Position numbers and translations under genes: made by a program. Shown here one piece after another: positions 24,177 to 33,681 of a DNA stretch of 51,177 bases. The stretch is from the NCBI GenBank assembly GCA_003220535.1, contig QHSU01000092.1, positions 1 through 51,177 of the forward strand, in the 5' to 3' direction. Source of the DNA: Candidatus Rokuibacteriota bacterium (lineage in GTDB: Bacteria; Methylomirabilota; Methylomirabilia; Rokubacteriales; CSP1-6). Under the pieces are notes generated by a model, which saw only the letters and a program-made list of their open reading frames with translations, was not told where the DNA came from and did not search any database. Each line of letters starts with the position of its first letter. Within the stretch, counting starts at the first letter, position 1.

Positions 24177-27100
24177 TCATGTCAGCGCCGTCATCTCTGC
24201 TTCTGCCTGCTCCAGCCAGAACCGCATATCCATCTCGCGGTACATCGTCGTCGCGGCGGTGAGGTGCTCCTGGGCTTGCTCGCGTTTGCCCGTACTCCGA
24301 TACAGCCTGCCGAGGCCGAGATGACAGTGCGCGACGAGTGGACGCATACCGAGTTCCTCGGCCACGCCGAGAGCCTGACGGTAATGCTGCTCCGCTTCCT
24401 CGAGCGCCGGCGGCTCGAGGCCGGCGGCGATGTCGCCGAGCAGGTGAAGGGCGCTGGCCTCGAAGTTGCGCGTGGTCCGCTCGCGGCACGCCGCCAGGGC
24501 TTCGCGCGCGCGCCCGATGGCATCGTCCGGACGCCCGGCTGACAGGTAGGCCCGTCCAAGGGAGACGAGCGTGAACGGGTCCATTCTGTTCGTGGATCGC
24601 CCGGTCTCGACCGCCTCTTCCAGACATGCGACGCCTTCCGTCGCACGACCGGCGAGCGTGTACGCCGCACCCAGGCCCGCCGAGGCTGCTTGAATCAGGT
24701 TCCGCACGTCGCGGTTCCGGGCCAGCGTGCGACTCCGCGCGGACAGATCGATGGCCCGGTCGGCGTCACCGAGACCGCAGTACGCATAACCCAGGTAACA
24801 GAACGCCCAGGCAATCGGTGCCGGGTGTCCCAGCTCCTCGGCCATGCGCAGGGTCTCCTCCCCTCGGCGGATGGCGTCCTGATATCGCCCGGTCTCGGCG
24901 AGCACCGGCACGAGGTTCTGGGAAATCATGCGCCGGACCCATGCGCCGTCGACCTCCCCGCGTCCTGCCGTGTCGGGCTCCAGCGCGGCCAGTGCCTGCG
25001 TGAGCAGGGCCTCCGCCCGGCGCACGTCGCCTCTGAGGTAGTGAACGGAGCTCAGCTCCATGCGTGAGAGCGCGTTCAACGGCGCGTCACCGACCTCATC
25101 GGCGAGGCCACATGCTCGCTCCCCGATTTCCACGGCGCGCTCGAGCTGGCCGGAGGCTCGCAGCGGGTGGAGCGTCCGCGCCAGTGCGCTCGCCAGTCTC
25201 GCCCGGTCGCCGATCTTCTCGGCGAGCCGTGCCGCGTCGCGCAAGTGCTCGAGGAGTCGCTCGTAGCGCGCGAGGGTGTTGAGCGGGTCTGACAGGTCGT
25301 GGCAGACGAGGTCGATGCGGAGCACCGCGTTTTCGACCGTGTCGGGCAGCCTCGTCAGAGCCTCCAACGCCTGCTCGAGGAACGTGATCGCCTCGCGGTA
25401 CGCCGACCGGCCCCTGGCATTCCGTCCTGCCTGCCAGAGGTGGGTCACGGCCTTCTCCCACAGCGCGCCTCGCACGGCGTGATGGGCCAGCCGCTCCGCG
25501 TGCTCGCTCAGGCGGCCGGCGTGCTGGTCTTCCATGGCCTCGACGATGGCCGCATGCAGTTGCCGGCGTCGATCGTGGAGAAGGCCTTCGTAGGCGACCT
25601 CGTAGGTGAGGGCATGCCTGAAGATGTACTCCAGGTCAGGAAACAGGCGCGTCTCGTAGAGGAACTCCGCGGCCTGCAGCCTGGCGAGGCGCCCTCGCAC
25701 CGTGTCCTGGGGTTCTCCAGCGATCGCCACCAGGAGGACGAGGGGCACGTCTTGACCGATGACGGCGGCGGCCTGCAGCAGGCGCTTGTCCTCGGGGGCG
25801 AGCCGGTCGATGCGCGCCGCCAGCATCGCCTGGGCGGTGGCCGGGATCTGCACCCTCTGCTCGAGGTCGGCAGGCCCCGGGGACAGGCGGCACACGCCGC
25901 GCTCGCCGGCCAGGACCTTCGTCTCGATCAGGGTCCGGACGCTTTCCTCGAGGAAGAACGGGTTCCCGTCGGTCCGCGCGATCAGCAGCCGCTTGAGCGG
26001 CTCGAGTGATCCATCGCGCCCGAGCAACGCGTCCAGCAGCTCCTCTGCGCTCTCCGGCGGCAGAGGGTCGATCCGCAGCTCACGGTAGTGGCTCTTCCCG
26101 CTCCAGGAATGCCGGTACTCGGGGCGGTAGTTGACGAGGAGAAGCAGCCGCGCGGCCGGCACGCTCTCGACGAGGCTGTCCAGGAACGCCTGGGTCTCGC
26201 CGTCGATCCAGTGGAGGTCCTCGAAGAGGACGAGCAAGGGCTGGACCTGGCTCTCGCGAATCAGCAAGCGCTTGACCGCATCGAGCGTCTTCTGTCGGCG
26301 CTCGGGCGGATCGAGTCGATCCCACGCGGGATCGCCCGTAGGGACCGCCAGGAGCCATAGCATCGCGGCGAGATCGGGCTCCAGGGCGCGATCGAGGGAC
26401 AGGACCTTTCCGGTAACCTTCTCACGGATCCGGCGGGCGTCGTCCCGGGGCTCGATCTGGAAGTAGATCCGGAGCAGCTCGATGACGGGCCCGAAGCCCG
26501 TGGCCTTGCCGTAGGACGTCGAGGCGGCCTCGAGCGCGAGACAGCCCTGCGTGTGGAGAGAGGGCATGACTTCCCAGGAGAGCCGTGACTTGCCGACGCC
26601 CGGCTCGCCCACGACGGCGACGACCTGGCCGTGGCCCGAGCGAGCCTGCTCGAGGGCCTCGAGCAGCGCATCGATCTCGGCCTCGCGGCCCACGAATCTG
26701 GTCAGGCCCCGGGCCGCCGACACTTGAAAACGAGATCGCGCGGAGCCCGCTCCCGTCAGCGCAAACGTCTCCACCGGGGCCGCGAGCCCCTTCACGCTCA
26801 CCGGCCCCAGCGACTGGGCCTGGATAAACCCCTCGGCCAGGCGCAGCGTGTCGGCGGTCATCAAGATGGCGCCCGGGTCTCCCATCTGTTCCATCCGCGC
26901 GGCGAGGTGCGTCGTCTGTCCGACTGCCGTGTAGTCCATGTGGAGGTCGGAGCCGATGGAGCGGACCACGACCTCGCCGGAGTTCAGGCCCACGCGGATG
27001 CGAACGGGGATGCCCTCCACCCTCCGCACCTCGTCGGCGTACTTCTTGACCGTCTCCTGCATCCTGAGCGCCGCGTAGCACGCGCGGACCGCGTGGTCCT

Positions 27101-27545
27101 CCAGCGCCAGCGGCGCCCCGAAGAGGGCCATGATCCCGTCGCCCATGACCTGGTTGACCGTGCCCTCGTAGCGGTGCACGGCCTCCATCATCCGCTCAAG
27201 GACGGGATCGAGAATCTTGCGGGCTTCTTCGGGATCACGCTCGGCGAGCAGCTCCATCGAGCCTTTGAGGTCGGCGAAGAGGACAGAGACCTGCTTGCGC
27301 TCGCCCTCGAGCGCGGCCTTGGAGGTCAGGATCTTCTCGGCCAGGTGCTTGGGCGTATACGATTCTGGCGAAGCGGACCTCGCCACCGCCCCTGGCACTA
27401 GCCCGGTTCCGCACTCTCCGCAGAACTTCTGTCCTGGAGGATTCGACGCTCCACAAGAAGCGCACGCCAGTGCGAGACGTGCCCCGCACTCCCCGCAGAA
27501 CTTCTGTCCCAGCGCGTTCTCGTGCTGGCACCGGGGACACTTCAT
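24177..27545 (-). CDS. Double-zinc-ribbon cyclase-homologous ATPase/TPR protein with altered cyclase site
   Basis: 1122 residues from ATG 27545 (RBS TGGAGGG). Two zinc ribbons (C3/C6/C17/C20 and C28/C31/C42/C45), class III cyclase domain (about 85-245), ATPase (Walker A GEPGVGKS, Walker B LLVLFEDLHWID) and a TPR-rich C-terminus. The metal Asp92 (LFADLKG) and Asp136 (MGDG) are kept, but the base-recognising Lys is Gln132 (NQVMGDG), and the Asp/Asn of the usual GDxVNxAxR are Gln210 and His213 (AVGQTTHLAARM); only Arg217 remains. So it is probably inactive or of changed specificity, acting as a nucleotide or signal receptor. It is a paralogue of the intact protein at 18034-21192. Confidence 0.85.
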   Translation of the reverse strand: MKCPRCQHENALGQKFCGECGARLALACASCGASNPPGQKFCGECGTGLVPGAVARSASPESYTPKHLAEKILTSKAALEGERKQVSVLFADLKGSMELLAERDPEEARKILDPVLERMMEAVHRYEGTVNQVMGDGIMALFGAPLALEDHAVRACYAALRMQETVKKYADEVRRVEGIPVRIRVGLNSGEVVVRSIGSDLHMDYTAVGQTTHLAARMEQMGDPGAILMTADTLRLAEGFIQAQSLGPVSVKGLAAPVETFALTGAGSARSRFQVSAARGLTRFVGREAEIDALLEALEQARSGHGQVVAVVGEPGVGKSRLSWEVMPSLHTQGCLALEAASTSYGKATGFGPVIELLRIYFQIEPRDDARRIREKVTGKVLSLDRALEPDLAAMLWLLAVPTGDPAWDRLDPPERRQKTLDAVKRLLIRESQVQPLLVLFEDLHWIDGETQAFLDSLVESVPAARLLLLVNYRPEYRHSWSGKSHYRELRIDPLPPESAEELLDALLGRDGSLEPLKRLLIARTDGNPFFLEESVRTLIETKVLAGERGVCRLSPGPADLEQRVQIPATAQAMLAARIDRLAPEDKRLLQAAAVIGQDVPLVLLVAIAGEPQDTVRGRLARLQAAEFLYETRLFPDLEYIFRHALTYEVAYEGLLHDRRRQLHAAIVEAMEDQHAGRLSEHAERLAHHAVRGALWEKAVTHLWQAGRNARGRSAYREAITFLEQALEALTRLPDTVENAVLRIDLVCHDLSDPLNTLARYERLLEHLRDAARLAEKIGDRARLASALARTLHPLRASGQLERAVEIGERACGLADEVGDAPLNALSRMELSSVHYLRGDVRRAEALLTQALAALEPDTAGRGEVDGAWVRRMISQNLVPVLAETGRYQDAIRRGEETLRMAEELGHPAPIAWAFCYLGYAYCGLGDADRAIDLSARSRTLARNRDVRNLIQAASAGLGAAYTLAGRATEGVACLEEAVETGRSTNRMDPFTLVSLGRAYLSAGRPDDAIGRAREALAACRERTTRNFEASALHLLGDIAAGLEPPALEEAEQHYRQALGVAEELGMRPLVAHCHLGLGRLYRSTGKREQAQEHLTAATTMYREMDMRFWLEQAEAEMTALT

Positions 27546-27633
27546 GCGGACCCTCCAGAGAATCGGCCGTGGGTATGGCCAGGACGACCCTAGCCCGATG
27601 GCCATCCCCGGTGTCGCTGAGGCGCGTGCGCTG

Positions 27634-28038
27634 TCAACCGGGTGGGACGGCCTGGCCCCGGCGCCACTGCGACCACGACATGCCGACGGCCAGGATGGCG
27701 GCGACGCTGAACAGGCCGAGCCATGAGATCGCCGCGACGTTCTCGATCGGCAGCCAGCCCCAGCTGGCCACGAGCCAGAAGAGCGCGGCCAGGAACGCGT
27801 TGGCCAGCAGCAGGCCGAGGCCGCCGATCGAGCGCAGGGTGAGCCGCAGGCAGACGACCCATCCGATCAGCAGGACGACGCCGACGAACACGGTCGGCGG
27901 ACGCCACTCGAACCCGGTGCTCTTTACCCACGCGTAGTACGAGTAACGGGTGGGATTATAGGTGGCGCCAGCCACGAGCAGCGCGAAGGCGAACCGGGCG
28001 AGGAAACCGCCGAGCGTGAGCCGGGCGCTGGCGACCAT
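27634..28038 (-). CDS. Small inner-membrane protein (DUF6524-like)
   Basis: 134 residues with about four hydrophobic helices: LGGFLARFAFALLVAGATYN, TVFVGVVLLIGWVVCLRLTL, LGLLLANAFLAALFWLVASW and ISWLGLFSVAAILAVGMSW. The TYNPTRYSYYAWV segment after TM1 recalls DUF6524. ATG 28038 has GAGAG in front. It lies 43 bases downstream of the FkbM gene on the same strand. Function unknown. Confidence 0.6.
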   Translation of the reverse strand: MVASARLTLGGFLARFAFALLVAGATYNPTRYSYYAWVKSTGFEWRPPTVFVGVVLLIGWVVCLRLTLRSIGGLGLLLANAFLAALFWLVASWGWLPIENVAAISWLGLFSVAAILAVGMSWSQWRRGQAVPPG

Positions 28039-28081
28039 CTCTCGGCCATTATACTGCCCGGCTCCGGAACGGCCTGGCGCA

Positions 28082-28870
28082 TCAGCTACTTCTTGGAGTC
28101 TTCGCGGTGATGATTCCTTTCCGCTCCGAGGGCACCAGCATGAAATTCTCCATGGTGCCGTAACGGTTGAAGCGGTCCACCGCGACATAGCCGAAGCGCT
28201 CGGTGAGCGCGTGGAAGGCAGCCGCGTGGGCGTTTTCGACCTCGACAAAGATGCCGGGGCGGCACTCCGTGATGGTGCGCTTAAGCCCGTTGAGAACCGC
28301 AAGTTCCATTCCCTCAACGTCGATCTTGATGAAGTCGATCGGCTGACCTTGGAGCAAATCGTCGCCAGCGAGAAGCCGGATGGACCCGCCCGCCTGCGGA
28401 GCCAACGCGACGCCACCGAGGTTCATCGCGATGGTGCGGGCGATGACTGCGGCGCCGGGGCTGTCCGAGAGGCCGAGCCCCAGATAGCGCAGATCCACCT
28501 GCCCGTGAAGCTGATTGAGATCAACGTTGATGCGCAGAATCGTGATCGCTTCAGGATTCGGCTCGATGCAGATGATCTGTCGAGCGCCGAGGAACTTGGC
28601 GGCGTAGATCGTGTGGTTACCGATGTTGGCGCCCACGTCGAGCATGATCGAGCCCGGCCGGAAGTGCTGCGCGATGATGGCCAGTTCCTCGACCTCGTAG
28701 AAATAGCCGTAGGCATTCTGCCCCATGATGGTGTCCCGTTCCGTCGTGACGAAGAAACTCACCGGTTGCCCCTCAATCACCGTGCGCACAACGGTGCCTG
28801 CGACACGCTCCACCACGGTCGGGGCATAGAGACCCGAAAGCGGGGCGGCAGGCTGGTCAAGCTCACCCAT
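28082..28870 (-). CDS. FkbM family SAM-dependent methyltransferase
   Basis: 262 residues. SAM-binding motif I is IMLDVGANIGNHTIYAAKFL (about 74-93), the acidic residue of motif II is CIEPNPEAI (about 100-108), and the FkbM hallmark DFIKIDVEGMELAVLNGLKR lies at about 176-195. These enzymes O-methylate sugars or polyketide groups. The C-terminus (YGTMENFMLVPSERKG) completes the fold. No glycan or polyketide genes are nearby, so the acceptor is unknown. ATG 28870 begins a plausible leader without signal peptide. Confidence 0.85.
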   Translation of the reverse strand: MGELDQPAAPLSGLYAPTVVERVAGTVVRTVIEGQPVSFFVTTERDTIMGQNAYGYFYEVEELAIIAQHFRPGSIMLDVGANIGNHTIYAAKFLGARQIICIEPNPEAITILRINVDLNQLHGQVDLRYLGLGLSDSPGAAVIARTIAMNLGGVALAPQAGGSIRLLAGDDLLQGQPIDFIKIDVEGMELAVLNGLKRTITECRPGIFVEVENAHAAAFHALTERFGYVAVDRFNRYGTMENFMLVPSERKGIITAKTPRSS

Positions 28871-29195
28871 GGCATCCCAGCATACCCGAGGGCCGCCGCC
28901 GTGACTTCCTAGGTCCGGTCGATAGCTCGCCGAGCGTTCAGCGTGACGGTCCCGCCGCTCGACGGGCTGAGGAGGCGTCGCTTCTTTACGCCCTACCGCT
29001 TGCCGAGGGGCATCACTCCTCCTCGGGGCTTGACTCTGGCTCCGGGGGGCGCGATCTTAGCTCGGGACCAGGGGGAAGGAGAGAGGTTGGCGGCTGCGAA
29101 AGGGCTTTTGGAATTCGCACAACCCCGACGGGGCAAGAACCAGATCGAGGGCGATATCGTGCAGACGACGACCCTACTCTGACAGGAGAGAACTC
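28871..29195. other. Divergent intergenic region
   Basis: 325 bases between the FkbM and TPP-enzyme genes. No coding remnant, RNA gene or confident promoter recognised; it holds the ribosome site ACAGGAGAG ahead of 29196. Confidence 0.4.
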
Positions 29196-30854
29196 ATGAG
29201 CGAAGTGGACGGCGCCACCTTAGTAGCGAGGAGCCTCAAACGGCAGGGCGTCAAATTCATGTTCGGGATCGTCGGGTTTCCGGTGCAGCCGATTGCCGCG
29301 GCCGCACAGAAGGAAGGGATCACCTATGTCGGCATGCGCAACGAGCAGTCCGCCTCGTATGCCGCGCAGGCCGTCGGCTATCTGACCGGGCGCCCCGGTG
29401 CCTGCCTGGTGGTGTCGGGCCCCGGCGTCGTCCACGCCCTGGCCGGCCTCGCCAACGCTCAGCAGAATGGCTGGCCGATGGTCCTCATTGGTGGCGCGTC
29501 GGAGTCGTGGCGCAACGGCATGGGTGCGTTCCAGGAAGAGCGCCAGGTGCTGATCTCGACGCCGTTCTGCAAGTTCGCGCATGCGGTCGAGCACGTCCAC
29601 CGCATCCCGTTCTATGTCGAGATGGCGGTCAGGAACTCGATCTACGGCCGGCCTGGCGCGAGCTATCTCGACATGCCGGACGACATCATCACCGGAAAGG
29701 TCGACGAATCGAGGGTGGACGAGCCGGCGCGCTGCCCGGACCCGCCGCGCACCCAGGCTATGCCGCAGGACGTCGAACGCGCGCTGAACACGCTCCGGTC
29801 GGCGGAGCGGCCCCTCGTCATCATCGGCAAGGGCATGGCCTACTCGCGCGCAGAGGACGAAGTGCGCGCTTTCATCGAGCGCACCAAGCTGCCGTTCCTC
29901 GCGTCGCCGATGGGCAAGGGTGTGATGCCCGACAACCATCCGCTGTCGGTCGGCGCGGCGCGCAGCCACGCGTTGCAGAACGCCGACGTCGTCTTCCTGA
30001 TGGGCGCGCGCCTCAACTGGATCATGCATTTCGGCCTGCCGCCCCGCTACGGCAAGGACGTGCGCTTCATCCAGCTCGACATCGCGCCGGAGTCGATCGG
30101 CCAGAACGCGCCGACCGAGGTCGCGCTGGTTGGCGACGGTAAGGCGATCGTCGCGCAGATCAACCAGGCGCTCGAAAAGCGCGAGTGGGTCTATCCCTCG
30201 GACATGCCCTGGCATGCGTCGATCGCCGAGAAGGCGGCGGCGAATGCGGCGCAGATCGCGCCCCAGCTCGCCGACGACCAGGCGCCGGCGAATTACTACC
30301 GCGCACTGAAGGACGTCGCGGCCTGGACGCCGGAGGACGCGATCATCATCGGCGAAGGCGCCAGCACGATGGACATCGGCCGCACCCAGTTGTTCAATTC
30401 GAAGCCGCGGCACCGGCTCGATGCCGGCAGCTACGGCACGATGGGCATCGGCATGGGCTTCGTCATCGCCGCCGCGGTGGTGCATCCCGACAAGCCGATC
30501 ATCTCGGTCTCGGGCGACTCGGCGATCGGCTTCTCCGGCATGGAGATCGAGACGGCCTGCCGCTATCAGCTGCCGGTCAAGATCGTCGTCTTCAACAACG
30601 GCGGTATCGGCCCGGGACACGCTAAACATCCGGACAACCCGCTCCAGAACCTGAAGCCGAACGCGCTGATCTATGGCGCCCGTTACGACAAGATGATGGA
30701 GGCCTTCGGCGGCAAGGGCTGGTTCATCGAAAACCCGAAAGATTTGAAGGTCGCCTTGCAAGAGGCGATGGCCTTCCGCGGCCCGGCGCTTGTCAACGTC
30801 ATGATTTCCCAAGAGTCCGCCCGCAAGCCGCAACAGTTCCGCTGGCACAGCTGA
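29196..30854 (+). CDS. TPP-dependent 2-hydroxyacyl-CoA lyase / oxalyl-CoA decarboxylase-like enzyme
   Basis: 552 residues, full three-domain TPP-enzyme length. Catalytic Glu50 (VGMRNEQSASYAAQ) activates the cofactor; the Mg/TPP-binding stretch is GDSAIGFSGMEIETACRYQL through VFNN (about 440-468). SGPGVVHALAGLANAQQNGW PMVLIGG matches the oxalyl-CoA decarboxylase/HACL branch rather than acetolactate synthase. Reactions in this branch are decarboxylation of oxalyl-CoA or cleavage of 2-hydroxyacyl-CoA to formyl-CoA and an aldehyde. RBS ACAGGAGAG. It is monocistronic, closed by a strong terminator. No formyl-CoA transferase is adjacent, so the exact substrate is open. Confidence 0.85.
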   Translation: MSEVDGATLVARSLKRQGVKFMFGIVGFPVQPIAAAAQKEGITYVGMRNEQSASYAAQAVGYLTGRPGACLVVSGPGVVHALAGLANAQQNGWPMVLIGGASESWRNGMGAFQEERQVLISTPFCKFAHAVEHVHRIPFYVEMAVRNSIYGRPGASYLDMPDDIITGKVDESRVDEPARCPDPPRTQAMPQDVERALNTLRSAERPLVIIGKGMAYSRAEDEVRAFIERTKLPFLASPMGKGVMPDNHPLSVGAARSHALQNADVVFLMGARLNWIMHFGLPPRYGKDVRFIQLDIAPESIGQNAPTEVALVGDGKAIVAQINQALEKREWVYPSDMPWHASIAEKAAANAAQIAPQLADDQAPANYYRALKDVAAWTPEDAIIIGEGASTMDIGRTQLFNSKPRHRLDAGSYGTMGIGMGFVIAAAVVHPDKPIISVSGDSAIGFSGMEIETACRYQLPVKIVVFNNGGIGPGHAKHPDNPLQNLKPNALIYGARYDKMMEAFGGKGWFIENPKDLKVALQEAMAFRGPALVNVMISQESARKPQQFRWHS

Positions 30855-30873
30855 TCCGCTGAGGCCTCACGGC

Positions 30874-30906
30874 AAGGGGCCGCTCCGCAAGGGGCGGCCC
30901 CTTTTC
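30874..30906 (+). terminator. Rho-independent terminator of the TPP-enzyme gene
   Basis: A perfect 10-bp stem (AAGGGGCCGC, 30874-30883, with GCGGCCCCTT, 30894-30903), a 10-base loop and a short T-run (30902-30905), 20 bases past the stop codon. It is the clearest intrinsic terminator in the window. Confidence 0.85.
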
Positions 30907-30979
30907 CCCGATCACTGCGCCGCAGGAGGCGGGTTGGTGCGGCTGACTGACGACTTACAAGCCAACCGAGGAGATCACT

Positions 30980-31429
30980 ATGCCGAACTATATCCCCAGC
31001 CCTAGAGAATGGGTGCGCGACCAGGTCGAGCTCTACGAGCGCAGTGGTGGGACCGAAGGCACCACTCTCCGAGACACCGGGCTGCCGGTGATCGTCGTGA
31101 CGCACACCGGCAACAGGACCGGCGCAATTCGCAAGACCCCGCTGATGCGCGTCAAGGACGGCGCCAACTACATCCTTATCGGCTCGATGGGAGGAGCGCC
31201 GACACACCCGGTCTGGGTATACAACCTGCGCGCCAACCCCGCCGTTGAGATCCGCGACCACGCCGCGGTACAGGCGATGCGGGTCCGCGAGGTCAACGAT
31301 GAGGCCGAGCGAGCACGGCTGTGGAAGCTGGCCGTCGCGGCGTATCCTCCGTACGAGGACTACCAGACGCGGACCACACGCCGGATCCCGGTCTTCGTCG
31401 CGGAGCCGAGCGGCAAACGGAACACGTGA
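30980..31429 (+). CDS. Deazaflavin (F420)-dependent nitroreductase-family protein
   Basis: 149 residues, split beta-barrel of the DDN family: LPVIVVTHTGNRTGAIRKTP (about 36-55), YILIGSMGGAPTHPVWVYNL RANP (about 66-89) and EIRDHAAVQAMRVREV. These motifs hold the F420 phosphate and deazaflavin contacts in actinobacterial Ddn-like reductases. RBS GAGGAGATCACT precedes ATG 30980. It stands alone between two larger genes. The substrate is unknown; together with the gene at 7632 it hints that the host makes F420. Confidence 0.85.
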   Translation: MPNYIPSPREWVRDQVELYERSGGTEGTTLRDTGLPVIVVTHTGNRTGAIRKTPLMRVKDGANYILIGSMGGAPTHPVWVYNLRANPAVEIRDHAAVQAMRVREVNDEAERARLWKLAVAAYPPYEDYQTRTTRRIPVFVAEPSGKRNT

Positions 31430-31538
31430 GCGAAACGAGCGCGGTTCCGGCGTCATATATTCTGGCCGACGAGAGCCAGCGTGCACGTAATGTGGTTGCT
31501 TCGGCAGGCTCCTGGGTGAGCTCGATCGCGCCACCTGG

Positions 31539-33680
31539 ATGCCTCGGGGGCCGTCGCGTCCTTCGGCCACGCCTGTGAGCCGCCGCCTCCGAATAGGCAT
31601 CGATACCGGCGGCACGTTCACCGACATCGTGGCCATCGACGAGGCCACCGGCGAAATCGTCACCACCAAGACACCGTCGACGCCGCACGACCCGTCGGTC
31701 GGCGTGCTCGATGGGATTCGTAAGATCCTGCGCCTCGTGGACAACGCCGCCGCGGCGGCGTCTCGGCCGGCCGTCGCCGCCGTCTCGCACGGCACCACGG
31801 TAGCTACCAACGCGCTCCTTCAGGAGCGGTTTCCGGGGCTGGGTCTCGTCACCACGCAGGGCTTTCGCCATGTGCTGGAGATCGCGCGACAGGCAGTGCC
31901 GCGCGGGTACGGCAACTCCTACTTCTGGGTCAAGCCCGAGCGCATCGTTCCGCTGCACCTGATACGCGAGGTGCCCGAGCGGCTGAATTTTCGCGGCGAG
32001 GTGCTACGCCCGTTCGATGAGGCGGTAGCCTTGGAGGTGGCCCGCTGGTTCCAGAACAGCGGTATCGACTCCATCGGCGTGAGCTTCATCCATGCCTACG
32101 CCAATCCCGAGCACGAGCAGCGCATGCGCGCCGTCCTCGAGCGTGAGCATCCCGGCGCGCACATATCGATATCATCGGATGTGCTGCCCGAGTACCGCGA
32201 GTACGAGCGCACGGTGACGACTCTCGTGGACGCGTTCGTGAAGTCGCGCGTGGCAGCCTACGTGGGCGCCATCCAGGCGCGCCTCGACGCCGAGCTCGGG
32301 GCGGGCGTGCTCTTTTACGTGATGAAATCGAACGGCGGCGTCATCTCGGCGCGCGAGGTCGCCGCCCAGCCGATCACGACGATCCTGAGCGGCCCCGCCG
32401 CGGGTGCGCTCGGTGCGAGCTTGCTCGCCAGGGCCGCGGGCTTCGACCGTGTGCTCACCGCGGATGCCGGTGGCACGAGCACCGATGTCTGCCTCGTCGA
32501 GCACGGGGTGCCCGGCCTCACCACTGACGGCGCGGTGGGCCGGTTCCCGGTCAAGGTGCCGATGATCGACATCGTCACCGTTGGCGCCGGTGGTGGCAGT
32601 ATCGCGTGGATCGCGCCCGACGGCGGACTCAAGGTGGGCCCGCGCAGCGCGGGCGCCGACCCTGGCCCCCTGTGCTATGGACGCGGCGGCGCCGAGCCCA
32701 CGGTGACCGACGCACACCTGCTCTTGGGTCGCATCCCGCCGCGCTTGTTGGGCGGCGAGATCCCGCTCGTGGTCGAGCGCGCGCAGGAAGGAATCGCCGC
32801 ACTCTCGTCGCGTCTCGGCCTCGAACCCGCTCGGGCCGCTGAGGGCATTCTCGAAATCGCGGCCTGGAACCAGGCCAACGCTATTCAGCAGGTGTCGGTC
32901 AAGCGCGGCCTCGACCCGCGCGACTACACACTGGTTGCCTTCGGTGGCTCCGGTCCCTTGCTGGCCGGGCGGCTCGTGGATCTCCTGCACCTGCGGGCTG
33001 CGCTGATTCCCCTTTCACCGGGGAACGTGTCGGCCTTCGGGTTGCTCACGGTCGACCTCAAGAACGACTACGTGCAGACGTTCGTTCAGCGCCACGACCG
33101 TCTCGACTACGCGATGGTGAATGCACATCTGGTACGCCTGGAGGCGCTGGCCCGCGCGGCACTCGCCGCTGAGGGCTTCGCCGAGCATGAGATGCGCGTC
33201 GCGCGCAGTGCTGACCTGCGATATTTCGGACAAGCCTGGGAGGTTGCGGTGGAGCTGCCGCCGGGCGAGATCGACGAGCGGACCGCGGCCGTGGCAGGGG
33301 AGCGCTTCCACGAAGCCCACGAGCAGCGCTATGGCTACAGCTATCGGCGGGCGACTGACCGCGGGATGACGGGGCGCCAGACGATGGAGTGGGTGAATCT
33401 GAGGGTCACCGGCATCGGGCCGATCGCACGGCCCAAGCTGCGCGAACATCCGCCGGGCGACGGGCGGCCCGCCCGCGCGCTCACCGGAAACCGACCGGTC
33501 ATTTTCGCGGAGAAGCCCGTCGAGTGCCAGGTGTACGAGCGTACACTCATCGCACCCGGCGATACGCTGAGCGGACCGGTGATCATCGAGGAGTACGGCG
33601 CGACCACGGTCGTCTATCCCGGCCAGCGCATCGTGGCGGATCGCTTCGGCAACCTGATCCTCACGCGCGGAGCCGTGTAG
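31539..33680 (+). CDS. hyuA: Hydantoinase/oxoprolinase family protein, A subunit
   Basis: About 713 residues. An ASKHA-type ATP-binding fold is seen in RRLRIGIDTGGTFTDIVAID (start of the domain) and in VLTADAGGTSTDVCLVEHG, with GAGGGSIAWI and GPRSAGADPGPLCYGRGG (about 350-385). This is the ATP-using subunit of N-methylhydantoinase/5-oxoprolinase/acetophenone-carboxylase-type enzymes. The ATG at 31539 gives a dozen non-conserved residues; GTG at 31575 would start closer to the domain, and neither has a ribosome site. The B-subunit gene begins one base after its stop, so the pair forms one complex in the cytoplasm. Confidence 0.85.
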   Translation: MPRGPSRPSATPVSRRLRIGIDTGGTFTDIVAIDEATGEIVTTKTPSTPHDPSVGVLDGIRKILRLVDNAAAAASRPAVAAVSHGTTVATNALLQERFPGLGLVTTQGFRHVLEIARQAVPRGYGNSYFWVKPERIVPLHLIREVPERLNFRGEVLRPFDEAVALEVARWFQNSGIDSIGVSFIHAYANPEHEQRMRAVLEREHPGAHISISSDVLPEYREYERTVTTLVDAFVKSRVAAYVGAIQARLDAELGAGVLFYVMKSNGGVISAREVAAQPITTILSGPAAGALGASLLARAAGFDRVLTADAGGTSTDVCLVEHGVPGLTTDGAVGRFPVKVPMIDIVTVGAGGGSIAWIAPDGGLKVGPRSAGADPGPLCYGRGGAEPTVTDAHLLLGRIPPRLLGGEIPLVVERAQEGIAALSSRLGLEPARAAEGILEIAAWNQANAIQQVSVKRGLDPRDYTLVAFGGSGPLLAGRLVDLLHLRAALIPLSPGNVSAFGLLTVDLKNDYVQTFVQRHDRLDYAMVNAHLVRLEALARAALAAEGFAEHEMRVARSADLRYFGQAWEVAVELPPGEIDERTAAVAGERFHEAHEQRYGYSYRRATDRGMTGRQTMEWVNLRVTGIGPIARPKLREHPPGDGRPARALTGNRPVIFAEKPVECQVYERTLIAPGDTLSGPVIIEEYGATTVVYPGQRIVADRFGNLILTRGAV

Positions 33681-33681
33681 C

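Noticed and set aside
29220..30848. Long minus-strand open frame over the TPP enzyme
   Set aside because: Shadow of the plus-strand gene, which has all TPP-enzyme motifs and a terminator.
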